This document shows positions 1 to 6,971 of a DNA stretch of 18,992 nucleotides, piece after piece; positions within the stretch are counted from its first letter, which is position 1; each line of letters opens with the position of its first letter. The notes under the pieces were generated by a model. The model did not search any database. It was not told the origin of the DNA and was given only the letters and a program-made list of their open reading frames with translations. Made by a program: the position numbers and the translations under genes. The DNA is from a bacterium UBP1_UBA4783. GTDB lineage: Bacteria; Krumholzibacteriota; Krumholzibacteriia; Krumholzibacteriales; Krumholzibacteriaceae. The DNA lies in contig DHHB01000031.1 of NCBI GenBank assembly GCA_002403075.1, forward strand, positions 1 through 18,992. The letters are read 5' to 3'.

Positions 1-433
1 GCTTCTGCTTCATGCCGCCCGAGAGAGCGCCGGCCCGCCGCCTGACGAAGGGGCCGAGGCGGCTGAAGGCGAGGAGCTCCTCGGCGCGCTTCTTTCTGTC
101 CTTCGCGCTCACGCCGAAGAGGTCGGCGAAGAAGCGCATGTTCTCCTCCACCGTAAGGTCCTGATAGAGGGAAAACTGCTGCGGCATGTAGCCGACGCTC
201 TCCCGGATCCGCTCCGGCTCGCGCACGACGGACCGCCCGAGCACTTCGGCCTCTCCCGCGTCGGGATCGATGAGGGTCGTGAGGATGCGCATGAGGGTCG
301 TCTTGCCGGCGCTGTCGGGGCCGATGAGCCCGAACATCTCGCCCGGGCGCACGTCGAAGCTCACGCCGGCGAGCGCCGGCGTGCCGCCGAAGCGCTTCTC
401 GATCCCTTCGACGCGTATCGCGGCGCCGGTCAT
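1..433 (-). CDS. ABC transporter ATP-binding protein (partial, 3' end outside window)
   Basis: Nucleotide-binding subunit of an ABC exporter; it would hydrolyse ATP at the inner face of the cytoplasmic membrane to power efflux. About 144 N-terminal residues are visible. The Walker A motif GPDSAGKTT lies near residues 38-46, the Q-loop region (YMPQQFSLYQDLTV) near 82-95, and the signature LSGGMKQK is reached just before the window ends. The sequence resembles YbhF/DrrA-type ATPases that work with a YbhG-like adaptor; the Ser in GPDSAGKTT replaces the Gly usual in that group but still fits GxxxxGKT. Start: the ATG overlaps the TGA of the upstream adaptor gene (ATGA), with AGAGG about 11 bases before it. 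The upstream neighbours are the adaptor and a lipoprotein, so this is the third gene of an operon; permease genes would be expected further left. The transported substrate cannot be told. Confidence 0.93.
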   Translation of the reverse strand, partial: MTGAAIRVEGIEKRFGGTPALAGVSFDVRPGEMFGLIGPDSAGKTTLMRILTTLIDPDAGEAEVLGRSVVREPERIRESVGYMPQQFSLYQDLTVEENMRFFADLFGVSAKDRKKRAEELLAFSRLGPFVRRRAGALSGGMKQK

Positions 434-1341
434 TTCAGGTACGCCTCTGCCGGCATGCCGATCTTGAGCTCGGGAGGCGGATTCGTGACGGCGATCTTCA
501 CGGCGTAGACGAGCTCGGACCGCGCGTCTCGGGTCTCGACGTTCTTCGGGGTGAACTCCGCGGACGGGGAAACCCACGAGACCACGCCCGAGAGTGGCTC
601 CCCGATCGCGTCGACCGCTATCCGCATCTCGGCGCCGAGCGCGAATCGGCCGAGGTCCTTTTCTCCCGCGTAGACCTTGAGCCAGAACTCGCGGAGGTCG
701 GCGATCTTGTAAACGGCGCCGCCGGGCGGCACCGTCTCGCCGGTCTCGAGGTACCTCTCGGCGACGACGCCCGAGACCGGAGCCAGAACGACGCCGTCCC
801 GTATCTGCCGGTCGAGGAGCGCGATCGCGGCGCGCACGGTCCGCTCCTTCGCGTCGAGCGTCCCCGCCTCGGCTTTGGCCTTCGCGAGCTGGATCTCGGC
901 GAGGCGGTACTTCGTCGAGACGTCGTCGTACTGCTGCTGCGTCGCCGTGCCGGCCTCATGAAGAGCCTCGATGCGCCGGTGCGTCTTTTCCGCGTTCTCG
1001 AGGTTTTCCCGCGCCTGCTTCACGGACTCGGCGACGGGGAGCCTCGCCGCCGTTACCTCGCCGACGGTCGCGACGAGCCTGCGCCTCTCGAGCTCGAGCT
1101 TCTCGACGTCGACGATCGCGAGGGTGTCGCCCGCCGCGACGGCGTCCCCCTCGCGCTTCGCGAGGCGGATCACCTGCCCGCCCGTCTGGGCGCTGACCGT
1201 GACCTCCGTCGCCTCGAGCGTGCCGGAGCCGACGAAGCCCTCCGGTTTGCCGCGCCCGCAGCCGCCCCACGCGAACAGGATCGCCGCCCCGAAGACGGCG
1301 AGGGTCGCCGCCCGGCGGCGGCGCGCGAACGTGCGTTTCAT
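430..1341 (-). CDS. HlyD/YbhG-family periplasmic adaptor subunit of ABC efflux system
   Basis: Membrane-fusion (adaptor) protein of 303 residues that would link an inner-membrane ABC exporter to the outer membrane. The N-terminus MKRTFARRRR is basic and followed by a hydrophobic stretch (residues 11-26) ending in WGGC at 25-28; this may be a lipoprotein signal, but Trp at -3 is atypical, so a plain signal anchor is possible. The first half of a biotinyl-lipoyl fold lies at about 38-80 (SGTLEATEVTVSAQTGG), a coiled-coil hairpin at about 82-180, the second lipoyl half at about 183-205 (LAPVSGVV), then a beta-barrel region with SPSAEFTPKNVETR at 258-271, typical of the YbhG/YhiI group. Start: ATGA overlap with the upstream lipoprotein gene and AAGGAG nine bases before the ATG. 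Longer in-frame extensions upstream lie inside the preceding gene and were discarded. Confidence 0.92.
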   Translation of the reverse strand: MKRTFARRRRAATLAVFGAAILFAWGGCGRGKPEGFVGSGTLEATEVTVSAQTGGQVIRLAKREGDAVAAGDTLAIVDVEKLELERRRLVATVGEVTAARLPVAESVKQARENLENAEKTHRRIEALHEAGTATQQQYDDVSTKYRLAEIQLAKAKAEAGTLDAKERTVRAAIALLDRQIRDGVVLAPVSGVVAERYLETGETVPPGGAVYKIADLREFWLKVYAGEKDLGRFALGAEMRIAVDAIGEPLSGVVSWVSPSAEFTPKNVETRDARSELVYAVKIAVTNPPPELKIGMPAEAYLK

Positions 1342-2021
1342 GATCCGCTCTCCTTCTTTTTCGTGTCCGCTTTTTCGCGGTACTCGAAGCCGAGTCCGAA
1401 CTGGAAATACGTCAGCCCGTCGTTGGGCTCGCCGACGAAACGCATCCATCCGATCTCCGGTCGAACCGTCCACGCCCCCGTTTCGTTCCGCAGGCCGAGC
1501 CCGAGGTTGTAGCCGACGGCGAATAGATCCGGAACGCGCACGAAGACGTGCGCGCGAACGGAACCGTTTATCTCGGCCCGCTCGCCGAGAGGCACGGTGG
1601 CCACCATCCCTGGCTGCGTGCGGAGGCTCGCGAGGTAGAAATCTCCTATCGTGACGCACACGGGCACGGCGACGGCAAGGTGGTCTTTTATCACGCCGAC
1701 CCGCACGTCGGCCGTGACGACTCCCGCGCCCCAGTCCGCCGGCACGCCGCGGAACACCGACAACGCCAGTCCGCCGTCGACGCGGTTCGCGATGCCGAAC
1801 CGCAGGAATCCCTCGATCGCGATCCACGATGCGTCATCCGTTTCCTCGTTTAAAATGTCGTTTTTCGAAACGGCGATCGTGCCTATCGGATCGCCGCGCT
1901 CCACGATGCGCGCCGATTGGAACGACGAGTATGTGAAGCATCCGGGCGCCACGAGCAGCGCGGCGAGCGATACGGCCGCCGCTCCCGCCCGCGTGTTCGA
2001 GGCCGAGCGATTCCCGGGCAT
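1338..2021 (-). CDS. Hypothetical lipoprotein, beta-rich, first gene of efflux operon
   Basis: Protein of 227 residues that I do not recognise as a named family. The N-terminus has a basic region, a hydrophobic core (about 12-25) and a lipobox-like LVAPGC with Cys28, so it is probably lipidated and exported. The mature part is rich in alternating hydrophobic strands (for example WAIEGFLRFGIANRVDGGLALSVF and the final GLTYFQFGLGFEYRE), which looks like a small outer-membrane beta-barrel or barrel-like protein. The stop overlaps the start of the HlyD-type adaptor (ATGA), so the genes are translationally coupled and the product may be an outer-membrane partner of the exporter; this role is inference from context only. 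Start: two adjacent ATG codons follow a GAGGGAG ribosome site; the second (seven bases away) is chosen, the first would add one Met. Confidence 0.8.
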   Translation of the reverse strand: MPGNRSASNTRAGAAAVSLAALLVAPGCFTYSSFQSARIVERGDPIGTIAVSKNDILNEETDDASWIAIEGFLRFGIANRVDGGLALSVFRGVPADWGAGVVTADVRVGVIKDHLAVAVPVCVTIGDFYLASLRTQPGMVATVPLGERAEINGSVRAHVFVRVPDLFAVGYNLGLGLRNETGAWTVRPEIGWMRFVGEPNDGLTYFQFGLGFEYREKADTKKKESGS

Positions 2022-2064
2022 CATGGGTCTCCCTCGCGCGCCGCTCGAGCGCCGCACGGAAGAG

Positions 2065-2070
2065 ATTATA
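2065..2070 (-). promoter_or_regulatory. Putative -10 element (TATAAT) for the lipoprotein-adaptor-ABC operon
   Basis: A perfect TATAAT reads on the minus strand here, placing a start of transcription near 2058 and giving a leader of roughly 35 bases before the ATG. No convincing -35 hexamer is seen at 16-18 bases spacing. On the other strand TACAAT at 2093-2098 may serve as a weak -10 for the divergent polymerase gene. Confidence 0.4.
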
Positions 2071-2155
2071 TAGCTCCGCGCGGCCGCCGTGCTACAATCA
2101 TCGTGCGGGCAAATGAAGAGACGCGGACCGGGGCTTCCGTTCTCGCGGGGGCATC

Positions 2156-3904
2156 ATGAAGAATGAAGAGATCGCGAAGCGCTTCGACGAAATCGCCGAC
2201 ATCCTCGAGCTTCGCGGCGAGAACGTGTTCCGGATCAACGCCTACCGCCGCGGAGCGCGGACGGTCGAAGGGCTCGCCCGCCCCATAGAGGACGCAGCGG
2301 CCGAGGGCGCGCTCGCCGAGCTCCCCGGCATCGGCAAGGACCTCGCCTCGAAGATCGAGGAGTTCGTCGAGAAAGGCTCGATGAGCTATCTCGAGGAACT
2401 CCGATCCGGCACGCCGCCCATCCTCCTCGAGATGCTCCGCATCCCGGGCGTCGGCCCGAAAACGGCGGTGAGGCTCCATGAGGAGCTCGGCGTTTCCTCC
2501 CTCGACGAGCTTCGCCGGGCCGCCCTCGACCATCGCATTCAGGCCCTCCCCAAGATGAAGGCCAAGACCGAGGAGAATATCCTCAAGGGGCTCGATTTCC
2601 TGAGCCGCGCCGGGGGCCGCACGCCGATCGGCGTCGCCCTCCCTCTCGCTCTTCGTGTCGTCGCGGAGCTCGAGAAGCTCCCCGGCGTGAAGCGTGCGGC
2701 CGCCGCCGGAAGCCTGCGGCGTTTCCGCGAAACGGTCGGGGACATCGACATACTCTGCGCCTCGAGCTCCCCCGCGGCGGCGATCGCGGCCTTCACGCAT
2801 CAGGACGGCGTCGCGCGCGTTCTCGCGGAGGGATCGACCAAGGCGAGCGTCGTCATGCGCGACGGCATTCAGGCGGATCTCCGCGTGGTCGACGAGGAGG
2901 CCTTCGGATCGGCGCTCGCCTATTTCACGGGATCGAAGGAGCACAACATCAGGCTCCGCGAGATCGCGATAAAGCGCGGCATGAAGCTCAGCGAATACGG
3001 CGTGTTCAAGGCGGCGCGCGGCAAAGACGGCGCCAAGGAGATCAGGGTCGCGGGAAGAACGGAGGAAGAAGTTTACAAGGCGCTCGGCCTCTCCTTCATC
3101 CCTCCCGAGATCCGCGAGGACGCGGGCGAGATCGAAGCCGCCCGCGCCGGAAAGCTTCCCTCTCTGGTCGAGCTTTCCGACATCCGGGGCGACCTCCACT
3201 GCCACTCCGACTACAGCGACGGCGCCGCAACCCTCACCGAGATCGCCGCGGCGGCCAAGGCGCGAGGCTACTCGTACATGCTCATTACCGACCACTCGCA
3301 GGGCCTTCACGTCGCGAACGGCCTCTCGCCCCAGAGGCTCATCCGCCAGATGGGCGAGATCGACCGCCTGAACGAGAAGCTCAAGGGGTTCCGGCTCCTC
3401 AAGGGGAGCGAGGTCGATATCCTCCCCGACGGCGCCCTCGACATGCGCGAGGATCTCCTCGAGCGGCTCGACGTCGTCTACGTCGCGATCCACTCGAACT
3501 TCAAAATGAAGCGCGACGCGATGACCCGCCGCGTCGTCGCGGCGCTCGAGCATCCCCGCGCGCACATCCTCGCCCATCCCACCGGAAGGCTCATCGGCGT
3601 GCGCGACGCGTACGAGATCGACATGGCCGAGATCTTCGCGGCCGCCGCGCGCACCGGCACGGCGATCGAGATAAACGCCCATCCGGCGCGCCTCGATCTC
3701 GACTCGGGAAACTGCCGCCTCGCCGCAGACGCCGGCGTCATGATCGCGATCGGCACCGACACGCACGTTCTCCCGGAGCTCGAGAACATGGTCTACGGGA
3801 TCGGCACCGCCCGACGCGGCTGGCTTTCGAAGGGCAACATTCTCAATACTCGCACCTGCAAACAAGTTATATCAATTATCAACAAGAAATCCTCAGCGGC
3901 ATAG
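2156..3904 (+). CDS. polX: DNA polymerase X family protein with PHP domain (PolX)
   Basis: Bacterial PolX, a gap-filling repair polymerase whose PHP domain gives 3'-5' exonuclease and AP-endonuclease type activity in characterised homologues. At 582 residues it has the usual bacterial length. In order: helical 8-kDa-like domain; helix-hairpin-helix motifs PGIGKDLA (57-64) and PGVGPKTA (97-104); nucleotidyltransferase core with GSLRRFRETVGDIDI (185-199), metal ligands Asp196 and Asp198 and the third Asp241 (QADLRVV); PHP domain from about 343 with GDLHCHSDYSDG (345-356), TDH (378-380), Glu419, His445, LAHP (472-475) and GTDTH (533-537). All expected metal-binding residues of both active sites are present, so it should be a fully active two-headed enzyme. 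It stands alone between a divergent efflux operon and hsp20. The ATG is preceded only by a weak G-rich ribosome site. Confidence 0.95.
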   Translation: MKNEEIAKRFDEIADILELRGENVFRINAYRRGARTVEGLARPIEDAAAEGALAELPGIGKDLASKIEEFVEKGSMSYLEELRSGTPPILLEMLRIPGVGPKTAVRLHEELGVSSLDELRRAALDHRIQALPKMKAKTEENILKGLDFLSRAGGRTPIGVALPLALRVVAELEKLPGVKRAAAAGSLRRFRETVGDIDILCASSSPAAAIAAFTHQDGVARVLAEGSTKASVVMRDGIQADLRVVDEEAFGSALAYFTGSKEHNIRLREIAIKRGMKLSEYGVFKAARGKDGAKEIRVAGRTEEEVYKALGLSFIPPEIREDAGEIEAARAGKLPSLVELSDIRGDLHCHSDYSDGAATLTEIAAAAKARGYSYMLITDHSQGLHVANGLSPQRLIRQMGEIDRLNEKLKGFRLLKGSEVDILPDGALDMREDLLERLDVVYVAIHSNFKMKRDAMTRRVVAALEHPRAHILAHPTGRLIGVRDAYEIDMAEIFAAAARTGTAIEINAHPARLDLDSGNCRLAADAGVMIAIGTDTHVLPELENMVYGIGTARRGWLSKGNILNTRTCKQVISIINKKSSAA

Positions 3905-3922
3905 CCTCGAATTCGCCAAAAA

Positions 3923-3943
3923 GCGCAGCCTATTAAGCTGCGC
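3923..3943. promoter_or_regulatory. Perfect 7-bp inverted repeat, candidate upstream activator site for hsp20
   Basis: GCGCAGC at 3923-3929 and GCTGCGC at 3937-3943 form a perfect dyad with a 7-base centre. It sits 18 bases after the polX stop and about 176 bases upstream of the predicted sigma-54 transcription start, the normal distance for an enhancer-binding protein site. A T-run follows only on the minus strand, where no gene ends, so a polX terminator role is less likely though not excluded. Confidence 0.4.
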
Positions 3944-3980
3944 CAAAATGACAGCCAAGACACATCCGCTCTGCTTAATT

Positions 3981-4008
3981 GGCGCAACCTGGCGTGCATA
4001 TACTGCGC
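3981..4008. promoter_or_regulatory. Second GCGCA/TGCGC dyad upstream of hsp20
   Basis: GGCGCA at 3981-3986 faces TGCGC at 4004-4008. The half-site is the same as in the dyad at 3923-3943, and the two centres are about 62 bases apart, close to six helical turns. This spacing suggests paired binding of an activator on one face of the DNA; it is an inference from the pattern. Confidence 0.3.
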
Positions 4009-4082
4009 GGCCAAAGATACGCCCCGGCGACGCACATTTGTAACTTGCTATATATCAGCGAGTTGCTCTGTGAAACGCCGAG

Positions 4083-4098
4083 TGGCACGCTACCTGCA
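4083..4098 (+). promoter_or_regulatory. Sigma-54 (RpoN) -24/-12 promoter of hsp20
   Basis: The sequence TGGCACGCTACCTGCA matches the sigma-54 consensus TGGCACG-N4-TTGCW at every fixed position but one (C for the first T of TTGC). The GG (4084-4085) and GC (4096-4097) doublets have the exact 10-base separation required. Transcription would start near 4109, leaving about 50 bases of leader that include the strong ribosome site at 4146-4154. Confidence 0.72.
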
Positions 4099-4160
4099 AT
4101 TTCCCTTGGCGAAAGTCGATGGTAAGGAAGCGAAACATTACGAGCAAGGAGGTGCCAGTC

Positions 4161-4607
4161 ATGGCAATCGTCAGATGGAATCCGGTGCGGGACACGTTCG
4201 GGCTTCAGGAAGAGATGAACATGCTGTTCGACAACTTCTTCGGCTTCGAGAAGCGGGGCGAGGATATCGACCTGGTCCGCTGGGCCCCGAGGGTGGACAT
4301 CGTCGAGGCGAACGGCGGATACGAGCTGCACGCGGATCTGCCCGGCATGAAGAAGGAAGACATCAAGATCGAGATTCAGGACAACATGCTCACGCTCCGC
4401 GGCGAGCGCAAGCTCGAGGACGAGAAGAAGAACAAGAACTTCCGTCTCACCGAGAGGTTCTACGGACAGTTCATCCGCACCTTCACGCTCCCCGAGAACG
4501 TGAACCGCGACCAGATCGAGGCGGAGTTCAAGGACGGCGTTCTCAAGCTCGCCATCCCGAAGGTCGAGAAGGCGAAGCCGAAAGAGATCGAAGTGAAGGT
4601 GAAGTAA
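4161..4607 (+). CDS. Small heat-shock protein, Hsp20/alpha-crystallin family
   Basis: ATP-independent holdase chaperone of 148 residues that binds unfolding proteins in the cytoplasm. The N-terminal arm (MAIVRWNPVRDTFGLQEEMN) is typical of bacterial class A Hsp20. The alpha-crystallin domain spans about 42-135, with ADLPGMKKEDI (58-68), LTLRGER (77-83) and the conserved GVLKLAIPK (126-134). The C-terminal tail ends with IEVKV (143-147), an I-x-V type motif used for oligomer assembly. Start: the ATG at 4161 follows AAGGAGGTG with 6-7 bases of spacing, the best ribosome site in the window; an upstream in-frame ATG at 4119 has none and would add 14 atypical residues. The gene is alone, lies convergent to the bactofilin gene and is preceded by a sigma-54 promoter, so expression is likely controlled by an enhancer-binding protein rather than by a heat-shock sigma factor. 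Confidence 0.95.
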   Translation: MAIVRWNPVRDTFGLQEEMNMLFDNFFGFEKRGEDIDLVRWAPRVDIVEANGGYELHADLPGMKKEDIKIEIQDNMLTLRGERKLEDEKKNKNFRLTERFYGQFIRTFTLPENVNRDQIEAEFKDGVLKLAIPKVEKAKPKEIEVKVK

Positions 4608-4655
4608 GCCCCGTCCCCCACGCAGCGGATCGCCCTACCAGCGATCCCCTCGAGA

Positions 4656-4686
4656 CGAAGGCGCCGCGCCCCCGGCGGCGCCTTCG
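4656..4686 (+). terminator. Strong hairpin terminator after hsp20
   Basis: CGAAGGCGCCGC at 4656-4667 pairs perfectly with GCGGCGCCTTCG at 4675-4686 (12 bp stem, 7-base loop), 49 bases after the hsp20 stop. The following bases are only moderately T-rich (CCGTTTCC), so it may be an imperfect intrinsic terminator. Confidence 0.6.
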
Positions 4687-4778
4687 CCGTTTCCGCCGTT
4701 CTGCGGCCGTCCGCCGCGACGAGGCGCGGGGCATCGAGCATCCTCGCGCCGGCCGCGCATCCGTCCCGACAAAACGCG

Positions 4779-4805
4779 AGGGTGCCCCGCGCGGCGAGGC
4801 ACCCT
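4779..4805. terminator. Bidirectional terminator between hsp20 and bactofilin gene
   Basis: AGGGTGCC (4779-4786) pairs with GGCACCCT (4798-4805). On the plus strand TTTATATTT follows; on the minus strand a TTTT lies shortly after the stem. It sits 42 bases after the bactofilin stop and can serve both converging transcripts. Confidence 0.65.
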
Positions 4806-4846
4806 TTATATTTCGCGATATCGATATGTCGTTCGCCGGGGGGGCG

Positions 4847-5281
4847 CTACTTGGCGCCGACCGGCATCTGCTGCTTCGGCGCCGCACCCGGCATTCCCAT
4901 GCTGGTGCCCGCCGGGCGCGCTCCCTCGGGGCTCATCTTGCAGTTGCCCTCGAAGAAGACGCCCTCGTCGATGACGAGCCGGCTCGTCTTGATGTCGCCT
5001 TCGAGGCGCGAGCCCGCCTGGAGCTCGATCTTTTCCTTCGCGTCGATGTTCCCGATCACGGTGCCGCCGACAACGGCGCTCTTCACCTTGATCTCGGCCT
5101 TCACGCGGCCGTCCTTGCCGATGACGAGCGTGTCGGGGCATATGATGTTGCCCTCGAATTCGCCGTCGATGCGGATCGTCCCTTCGGAGATCGTGACCGT
5201 GCCGTTGATCTTGCAGCCTTTTCCGATGATCGAATTCATCTTTCCCTCCCCTGCGACGCTCTCTCCCTCTTTCCCGAACAT
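4847..5281 (-). CDS. Bactofilin family cytoskeletal protein
   Basis: Bactofilins polymerise without nucleotide into membrane-associated filaments that act as scaffolds for wall enzymes or, in Myxococcus, for the ParABC segregation system. The 144-residue protein shows a short N-terminal tail, then the beta-helical core (about 16-115) with regular turns: NSIIGKGCKINGTVTISEG, IRIDGEFEGNI, LVIGKDGRVKAEI, GGTVIGNIDAKEKIEL, GSRLEGDIKTSRLVIDEG. The C-terminal tail (about 117-144) is rich in Gly, Pro, Met and Gln. Start: the ATG at 5281 has AAGGAGG eight bases upstream, and the product then begins MFGKEGE, as bactofilins often do. An in-frame ATG at 5323 and GTG at 5335 also exist, but with weaker sites. 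It follows the M23 peptidase and ParB genes in the same direction with no room for a terminator. Confidence 0.93.
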   Translation of the reverse strand: MFGKEGESVAGEGKMNSIIGKGCKINGTVTISEGTIRIDGEFEGNIICPDTLVIGKDGRVKAEIKVKSAVVGGTVIGNIDAKEKIELQAGSRLEGDIKTSRLVIDEGVFFEGNCKMSPEGARPAGTSMGMPGAAPKQQMPVGAK

Positions 5282-5331
5282 TACGACATCCTCCTTCCTC
5301 GCCTCTTTCTTGCTGCCGAGCATTTCTAACC

Positions 5332-6111
5332 TCACTGAAGAAGGTATTTCAACGGATCCACGGGGACGTTGTTCTGCGTCACCTGAAAATGGAGATGCGG
5401 CGCCGTGCTCTTCCCCGTGTTTCCCGAGTACGCGATCGTCTGCCCCTGAGTCACCCGCTCCCCCTTAACTACTACCAGCATGTCGGCGTGCCCGTAAAGT
5501 GTTTTTATGCTGTACCCGTGATCGATCTGCGCGAAATAGCCGTAGTCGTCGCTCCAGCCCGCCTCCGTCACGTACCCGGCGGCCGCCGCCCGGACCGGCG
5601 TTCCGCGCTCGACGGCGATGTCGATGCCTGCGTGCAGCGCGGGAGCCCCCGCTCCCCCTCCTCCCGTGAAACGCTTCGTGATGAACCCCCGCACGGGCCA
5701 GAACGTAGGGATCGCGCGCAGCATCGCGGCCTGCTCGAAGCGCGCGTCCTGCGGACTTCCTCCGCGCGCCCTCTCGATCGCGGCGACGGCGAGGCTGTCC
5801 CGGGGCTCGAGATCGAGGCCGAGCATGCGGCGCACCTGAACGTTCATGGCGCGGATCTCGGCGAGGTTTCGCTGGAGCTCGCTCATCCGCTCCTGCCGCT
5901 TCGAGAGCTCCTCGACCTGCAGTTTGTACAGCCGGAACTCGCGCGTCTGAATGAGCAGCGCCCCGTACGTGGCGACGAAGAAGAGCACGACGGCGAGGCC
6001 CACGGCGGCGAGCGCGAGGATCGCGTAGAAGACGCCGTAGGGCACGCGGAAGGTCCGCGTCTTGCGGATGTCGTGAGGAACGATGATGACGGAAAATCTT
6101 CCTTTGACCAT
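5332..6111 (-). CDS. M23-family (LytM) metallopeptidase, membrane-anchored
   Basis: Peptidoglycan endopeptidase homologue of 259 residues. A short cytoplasmic N-terminus (1-26) is followed by one transmembrane helix (about 27-51), a periplasmic coiled coil (about 55-95) and a C-terminal LytM domain. The zinc site is intact: HAGID gives His160 and Asp164, YGH gives His208, and HLHF gives His239 and His241, so it should be catalytically active rather than an EnvC-like activator. The architecture resembles LmdC-type peptidases found beside bactofilin genes in other bacteria. Here it lies two bases after the parB stop, and its own stop lies 50 bases before the chosen bactofilin start. The ATG lacks a clear ribosome site, so translation is probably coupled to parB. 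Likely role: local wall shaping directed by the bactofilin (inference). Confidence 0.93.
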   Translation of the reverse strand: MVKGRFSVIIVPHDIRKTRTFRVPYGVFYAILALAAVGLAVVLFFVATYGALLIQTREFRLYKLQVEELSKRQERMSELQRNLAEIRAMNVQVRRMLGLDLEPRDSLAVAAIERARGGSPQDARFEQAAMLRAIPTFWPVRGFITKRFTGGGGAGAPALHAGIDIAVERGTPVRAAAAGYVTEAGWSDDYGYFAQIDHGYSIKTLYGHADMLVVVKGERVTQGQTIAYSGNTGKSTAPHLHFQVTQNNVPVDPLKYLLQ

Positions 6112-6113
6112 GG

Positions 6114-6971
6114 CTACGACGGGAGTTTGACGCCCAGGCGCTCGAGGATCCGCTCGAGATCCTCGGCCGAGTAGAACTCGATCGCGATTTGTCCGCCCTT
6201 GCCGCGCTTCGCGACGCGCACGCGCGAGCCGAGGTGCACCTCGAGCGCCTCCTCGACGGCGCGCAGCTCGGGATCGCGCCTCGCTCCCGCGCGGCCCCGT
6301 TTCTTCCCGGTCTTGCCGGGCGCCGTGCGCTCGATCTCGCGCACGGTCAGGCTTTCGCTCACGATCCGTCTCGCCCATTCGATCTGCGCCGCGGCGCCCT
6401 CGATCCCGAGCAGAGCGCGGGCGTGCCCCGCGGTGAGCCGTCCCGCGACGATGAGATCCTTCACCTCGTTGGGGAGAGCGAGGATGCGCAGGCAGTTGGC
6501 GACGGTGCTTCGGTCCTTGCCGATCATGTCGGCGATATCCTTCGCCGACAGGGAGAACTCCGTCCGGAGGAGCTCGTAGCCGCGCGCCTCCTCGACCGCG
6601 TTGAGATCCTCGCGCTGGAGGTTTTCCATGAGCGCCTGCTTGAGCGACTCGGCGTCGTCCATCTCCCGCACGATCGCGGGCACGGCGGTCTTTCCGCACA
6701 GCTTCGCTGCGCGCAGCCGCCGCTCGCCGAGAACGAGCTCGTAGCGGTCGCCGGCGCGGCGCACGACGACCGGCTGCAGGACACCGTGGCGCTTGATCGA
6801 TTCGGCGAGCTCGCGCAGGTGCTCGTCGTCGAACGCCGCCCGCGGCTGGTGGGGGTTCGGATCGATCTTTTCGACGTCGAGCTCCTTCACCCGCTCGGTC
6901 TCCGACACGCTCTCGCGCAGATCCTGCGATATGAGCGCGTCGAGCCCCCGCCCGAGCACCTTCTTCGTCAT
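6114..6971 (-). CDS. parB: Chromosome partitioning protein ParB (Spo0J)
   Basis: ParB is a CTP-dependent DNA clamp that loads at parS and spreads, marking the origin region for ParA. The 285 residues show the N-terminal ParA-stimulating start MTKKVLGRGLDALI, the CTP-binding ParB/Srx domain with NPHQPR (39-44), GERRLRA (82-88) and ENLQRED (116-122), a helix-turn-helix region for parS (about 142-166, DRSTVANCLRILALP) and a C-terminal dimerisation domain (about 232-285). A basic linker (GKTGKKRGRAGARR) separates the last two. The ATG overlaps the parA stop (ATGA) and has GGGAGG about 11 bases upstream. Two parS sites, at 9294 and 10105, lie a few kilobases away and are the expected targets. Confidence 0.97.
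   Translation of the reverse strand: MTKKVLGRGLDALISQDLRESVSETERVKELDVEKIDPNPHQPRAAFDDEHLRELAESIKRHGVLQPVVVRRAGDRYELVLGERRLRAAKLCGKTAVPAIVREMDDAESLKQALMENLQREDLNAVEEARGYELLRTEFSLSAKDIADMIGKDRSTVANCLRILALPNEVKDLIVAGRLTAGHARALLGIEGAAAQIEWARRIVSESLTVREIERTAPGKTGKKRGRAGARRDPELRAVEEALEVHLGSRVRVAKRGKGGQIAIEFYSAEDLERILERLGVKLPS

Noticed and set aside
430..1827. HlyD-type adaptor with a 162-residue N-terminal extension
   Set aside because: The extension overlaps the lipoprotein gene, is Arg-rich and would bury the signal segment; the ATG at 1341 has a strong ribosome site and an ATGA junction.
2066..3865. Long open frame of about 599 codons on the minus strand opposite polX
   Set aside because: It is a GC-rich antisense shadow: the plus strand encodes a complete PolX with all motifs, while this frame is low-complexity, rich in Arg, Glu, Asp and Val, with no recognisable domain.
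3923..3943. Hairpin as rho-independent terminator of polX
   Set aside because: The T-run lies on the wrong side for rightward transcription; position and a second similar dyad fit an activator site better, though this is not proven.
4070..4082. Sequence sharing 13 bases with the right half and flank of parS site 1
   Set aside because: Only one half of the palindrome matches; the left half is absent, so ParB loading is unlikely.
5282..5335. Bactofilin start at the GTG (5335) or ATG (5323) upstream
   Set aside because: The ATG at 5281 has a much better ribosome site and gives the typical MFG start; the earlier starts overlap or abut the peptidase stop with only a GAGG site. The 5323 start remains possible.
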